From positions 1 to 8,352 of the forward strand of contig MGMW01000063.1 in the NCBI GenBank assembly GCA_001795035.1: DNA of 8,352 bases. The letters are read 5' to 3'. Positions 6,801 to 8,352 of the stretch are shown one piece after another. Position 1 is the first letter of the stretch. Every line of letters begins with the position of its first letter. This stretch comes from Chloroflexi bacterium RBG_13_53_26 (GTDB lineage: Bacteria > Chloroflexota > Dehalococcoidia > UBA2247 > RBG-13-53-26). Both the position numbers and the translations under genes were made by a program. Under the pieces are notes generated by a model. That model saw nothing but the letters and a program-made list of their open reading frames with translations. It had not been told where the DNA came from and did no database searches.

Positions 6801-7706
6801 AATGAATATCGCCTGCCATCAAGTGCAGAGCTGCAGGTCAGTGATGGCGAATGGGTAGACGTGGGAACAGTCTTGGCTAAGCAGACCTCACCAGACAAGC
6901 CCAAGAAAAAGGACGCAGCGTCACTATCACCATCTCCACTTCTGATAGCTCCCATCAGTGGCAAAGTAAGCATTGAGGGTGATAATCTCATCATAAGCTA
7001 TGAAGAAAAGGAAGAGGCGGAATACACTGCCCCATTCACAGCAAACATCCGAGTGGCGAATGGCTCTCACGTAAAGGCTGGTGACCAATTCACTGATGGC
7101 CACGCGAACCCACAAGACATTCTGCGCATCAAAGGTCGCGAAGCTGTACAGCGATACCTCGTAGATGAAATACAGAAGGTTTACCGCTCTCAAGGGGTTA
7201 CAATCAATGACAAGCATATTGAGGTCATTGTGCGCCGAATGCTACAGAAGGTGCGGGTCGACTCCCCCGGTGATACTGACCTACTCCCGGGAGACTTGGT
7301 GGATCGCTTTGCCTTTGAGGATATCAACGCTAGAGTTGTGGCTGAAGCTGGCGAACCGGCTACAGCTCAACCTGCTCTACTGGGGATAACGAAGGCTTCC
7401 CTGAACGCCGAGAGTTGGCTGGCTGCAGCTTCCTTCCAAGAAACCACTCGAGTACTGACAGAAGCCGCCATAAACGGGAAGATAGATAAACTGGTAGGAC
7501 TGAAGGAAAATGTGATCATAGGAAGATTGATTCCTGCTCGCTGCCTCGGGCCTGAAGAGCTGCAGATAGTTCAGCCCATCTCACTGATGGATAGTATATC
7601 AGCGACAATAGGGGAAGCTGTACCTGAAAAACTGGAGGATCAGGCCGAGTCCCAGTTCCTTCTCTCGCCCCAAGAGGAACCCATAGAACAAGAAAGTCTT
7701 TCGTAG
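3816..7706 (+). CDS. rpoC: DNA-directed RNA polymerase subunit beta prime
   Basis: Largest subunit of RNA polymerase; carries the catalytic magnesium. 1296 residues, TTG start set by a perfectly placed ribosome binding site. Seen in order: N-terminal zinc ribbon C60, C62, C75, C78; a charged helical insertion about 140-187; the lid at about 284-294 with Arg289 where other bacteria have Gly; clamp coiled coil that binds sigma, about 297-340; the active-site motif NADFDGD with D491, D493 and D495; bridge helix about 776-800 (FISTHGARKGLADTAL); second zinc site C817, C889, C896, C899; trigger loop GEPGTQLTLRTFHTGG with L933, R934 and H937; then a duplicated beta-barrel region (about 970-1096) and an acidic tail. 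The large E. coli insertion within the trigger loop is absent. All catalytic and zinc ligands are present and there is no frameshift. It is co-transcribed with rpoB and followed by a strong terminator. Confidence 0.98.
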   Translation: MLSADSLTGIRISLASPEHIKSWSWGEVVKPETINYRSLKPERDGLFCERIFGPTKDFECYCGKYKKVRYKGIRCDRCGVEVTLSKVRRERMGHIELAAPVAHSWFVKGIPSRLGLLLDLSPRSLERVIYFAQHLITAVDEAAKQELVQELQEERQGVSQREELTVEERTRLDKEIEEKIGEIEELRPLKLLTDNKYRELRKKYGTIFEADTGAQAILTILRKLDLDEVHSVLHDEISSASGQRRKKAIKRLQVVEAFRRSGNKPEWMILTVLPVLPPDLRPIVQLDGRRFATSDLNDLYRRVINRNNRLKRLLDVGAPEIIIHNEKRMLQEAVDSLIDNGRQRRAITGAGNRPLQSRSDVLRGKQGRFRQNLLGKRVDYSGRSVIIVGPELRLHQCGLPKRMALELFKPFVMFRLVQQGLATNIKSAKRMVERARPEIWSILEDVVKERPVLLNRAPTLHRLSIQAFEPVLIEGSAIQLHPLVCTAFNADFDGDQMAVHVPLSRAAVMEARKSMLSIHNMILPSNGEPAIAPTLDMVLGCYYLTSPRLGAKGERKCFRNFEEAELAYDLDIIDLGAEIEVLTDGKGQRITTTIGRIIFNSVVPKEIGFINETMDKSRLKRLFADSIKQSGPENAALLADSIKQLGFKYATRSGTTISINDIRVPQKKSRILQQAEKVVTQIEDQYNSGLITDEERHSRIVDQWTETTDEVAELVSDSLDRHGGVYMMATSGAKGNMSQIRQMAGMRGLMTDPSGEIIEFPIRSSFYEGLSVLEYFISTHGARKGLADTALRTSDAGYLTRRLVDIVQDVIVCEEDCGTTSGVWYTEPQDGFLPSLTERIVGRLAAARVTDPADGRIIVDRNETIDEEKAKQIVLAGITQVYVRTPLNCQSRHGQCRSCYGTDLSKGRLVEEGTTVGIIAAQSIGEPGTQLTLRTFHTGGVLGLDITSGLPRVEELFESRVPKGQALLSEIDGIAEIVPTEDGYKIHITSSELYRNEYRLPSSAELQVSDGEWVDVGTVLAKQTSPDKPKKKDAASLSPSPLLIAPISGKVSIEGDNLIISYEEKEEAEYTAPFTANIRVANGSHVKAGDQFTDGHANPQDILRIKGREAVQRYLVDEIQKVYRSQGVTINDKHIEVIVRRMLQKVRVDSPGDTDLLPGDLVDRFAFEDINARVVAEAGEPATAQPALLGITKASLNAESWLAAASFQETTRVLTEAAINGKIDKLVGLKENVIIGRLIPARCLGPEELQIVQPISLMDSISATIGEAVPEKLEDQAESQFLLSPQEEPIEQESLS
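4233..4376 (+). other. charged helical insertion near the beta-prime N-terminus, residues about 140-187
   Basis: After the VIYFAQHLIT motif (128-137) come about 48 residues dominated by Glu, Lys, Arg, Gln and Leu, with leucine/isoleucine spacing typical of a coiled coil, before the polypeptide rejoins the conserved LLTDNKYRELRKKYG stretch. Bacillus and E. coli have only short linkers here. Mycobacterial beta prime has a longer Glu/Arg-rich helical insertion at the same point, also introduced by VIYFA and ITSVDE-like residues. The comparison is from memory of those proteins. It probably forms a surface helical hairpin on the clamp. Confidence 0.65.
6723..7103 (+). other. duplicated beta-barrel segment after the beta-prime trigger loop, residues about 970-1096
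   Basis: Two similar halves can be seen. Half one (about 973-1021) ends with EYRLPSSAELQVSDG and WVDVGTVLA. Half two (about 1049-1096) ends with EYTAPFTANIRVANG and HVKAGDQFTDG. A Lys/Ser/Pro-rich linker (about 1022-1046) joins them. Bacillus beta prime has a single copy in this interval. The pattern fits a tandem copy of the sandwich-barrel hybrid motif, a fold known to build insertions in this subunit. The similarity is seen in the sequence; the fold assignment is inference. Confidence 0.6.
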
Positions 7707-7717
7707 TCCACTATCGT

Positions 7718-7755
7718 ATTCCCCGCAAGATTGCGCTTATCTTGCGGGGAATTTT
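7718..7755 (+). terminator. intrinsic terminator of rpoBC
   Basis: ATTCCCCGCAAGAT (7718-7731) pairs perfectly over 14 bp with ATCTTGCGGGGAAT (7739-7752) around a 7-nt loop. TTTT follows at 7752-7755, its first T being the last base of the stem, starting 46 nt after the rpoC stop codon. Read on the - strand the same stem is followed by ACGATAG with no U-run, so it should stop rpoC transcripts better than dtd transcripts arriving from the other side. Confidence 0.88.
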
Positions 7756-7761
7756 ACAGCG

Positions 7762-7783
7762 GCTGCTTGGCCGATCTAGCAGC
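7762..7783. repeat. small inverted repeat between rpoC and dtd
   Basis: GCTGCT (7762-7767) pairs with AGCAGC (7778-7783) around a 10-nt loop, and the second arm overlaps the odd palindrome CTAGC-A-GCTAG (7776-7786). Neither is followed by a T-run on either strand. It could help fold the 3' end of the dtd transcript, but six base pairs are weak support. Confidence 0.3.
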
Positions 7784-7808
7784 TAGACGGGAAGAATCCA
7801 AAGACCAG

Positions 7809-8261
7809 TCACAACTTGCTATCCCTGCTATCTAGGAGAACAGTGACCGGACCATCATTATGTATACGCACAAGCATATGCTGCTGAAAGCATCCCGTCT
7901 CTACCCTCAAGCCCATGGCTTTCGCTAGTTCCACAAACCTGTTGAACAGAACTTCAGCATCAACTGGCAAGGCTGCCTGAATGAAGCTCGGACGGCGTCC
8001 CTTGCGAGTATCAGCCAGCAGCGTAAACTGACTGACAGCCAGGATCTGCCCATTAACATCAAGAAGTGAAAGGTTGAATTTGCCTGCCTCGTCAGAAAAG
8101 ATACGAAGGTTTATCGTCTTGTCGACCAGATAGCGCACGTCAGCTTCCGTATCGCCCTGAGCCACCCCCACCAAACATACCAACCCCTCGCCGATCTGGG
8201 CCACCTCATCCCCTCCAACACTAACCGAAGCTTGAATTACTCGCTGAAGCAACAATTTCAT
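7809..8261 (-). CDS. dtd: D-aminoacyl-tRNA deacylase
   Basis: Hydrolyses the ester bond of D-aminoacyl-tRNAs, and in this family also glycyl-tRNA(Ala), recycling tRNA and keeping D-amino acids out of protein. It acts in the cytosol as a homodimer. 150 residues, the usual family length. The N-terminus (LLQRVIQASVSV) matches the family. The two signature motifs are both present: SQFTL at 77-81, with the active-site Thr80, and NDGPVT at 135-140, with the Gly137-Pro138 pair that forms the chiral selector. RIFSDEAGKFNLSL and DTRKGRRPSF are further family blocks. The ATG start is 3 nt after the stop of the upstream clp-like gene and has only a weak purine stretch (AAGAAA) ahead of it, suggesting translational coupling. 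The gene converges on rpoC. Confidence 0.96.
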   Translation of the reverse strand: MKLLLQRVIQASVSVGGDEVAQIGEGLVCLVGVAQGDTEADVRYLVDKTINLRIFSDEAGKFNLSLLDVNGQILAVSQFTLLADTRKGRRPSFIQAALPVDAEVLFNRFVELAKAMGLRVETGCFQQHMLVRIHNDGPVTVLLDSRDSKL

Positions 8262-8264
8262 TAG

Positions 8265-8351
8265 CTATTTCTTGCTGATCATCAACCCATCAGTCACAAA
8301 ATCGACCAGTATGACATCGCCCTCTGTTAGTTCCCCATCCAATGTCCTCGT
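8265..8351 (-). CDS. C-terminal end of a probable Clp-family AAA+ ATPase (partial)
   Basis: Only the last 28 codons and the TAG stop are inside the window; the rest lies beyond the right edge. The peptide contains LDGELTEGDVILVDFVTDG and ends in ISKK. The pattern L-x-GE-x-x-x-GD, then hydrophobic-V-D, an acidic-Gly turn and a short basic end, is how the small C-terminal domain of ClpB/ClpC-type ATPases usually finishes. That resemblance is from memory and the fragment is short, so ClpB versus ClpC cannot be decided and another barrel-ended protein is possible. The reading frame runs open to the window edge and stops 3 nt before the dtd start, indicating a shared operon. Confidence 0.55.
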   Translation of the reverse strand, partial: TRTLDGELTEGDVILVDFVTDGLMISKK

Positions 8352-8352
8352 G

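Overview
The window holds the two large RNA polymerase subunit genes, rpoB (beta) and rpoC (beta prime), in tandem on the + strand. Facing them on the - strand are dtd, encoding D-aminoacyl-tRNA deacylase, and the last 28 codons of a gene whose product looks like the C-terminus of a Clp-family AAA+ ATPase. No mobile element, CRISPR array, tRNA or rRNA gene was seen. The content is core housekeeping, and I find no undescribed system. The points of interest lie in the rpoB control region, the rpoB start codon, and lineage-type insertions in both polymerase subunits.

Organism: the protein features suggest a bacterium of the Chloroflexota, most likely a Dehalococcoidia-like lineage. This is inference from remembered family features, not a database result. 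The supporting points are beta and beta-prime lengths of about 1200 and 1296 residues, a beta prime without the large proteobacterial trigger-loop insertion, a charged helical insertion near the beta-prime N-terminus of the kind also present in Actinobacteria, moderate GC, and an rpoBC unit with its own promoter and no rplL directly upstream.

Layout: 1-189 is a control region with a consensus-like sigma70 promoter (TTGACA, 17 bp, TACAAT), CATCGCAC-type repeats touching the -35 box, a leader of about 120 nt and a strong Shine-Dalgarno sequence. rpoB runs 190-3798. After a 17-nt gap with a textbook ribosome binding site, rpoC runs 3816-7706 from a TTG start. A perfect 14-bp stem followed by a short T-run (7718-7755) ends the operon. 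dtd occupies 8261-7809 and starts 3 nt after the stop codon of the clp-like gene, so those two probably form one operon converging on rpoBC.

Functionally, RpoB and RpoC form the catalytic core of RNA polymerase and are made from one transcript. Dtd clears D-amino acids from mischarged tRNAs, and the Clp-like ATPase would serve protein quality control. The two transcription units look unrelated apart from being neighbours.
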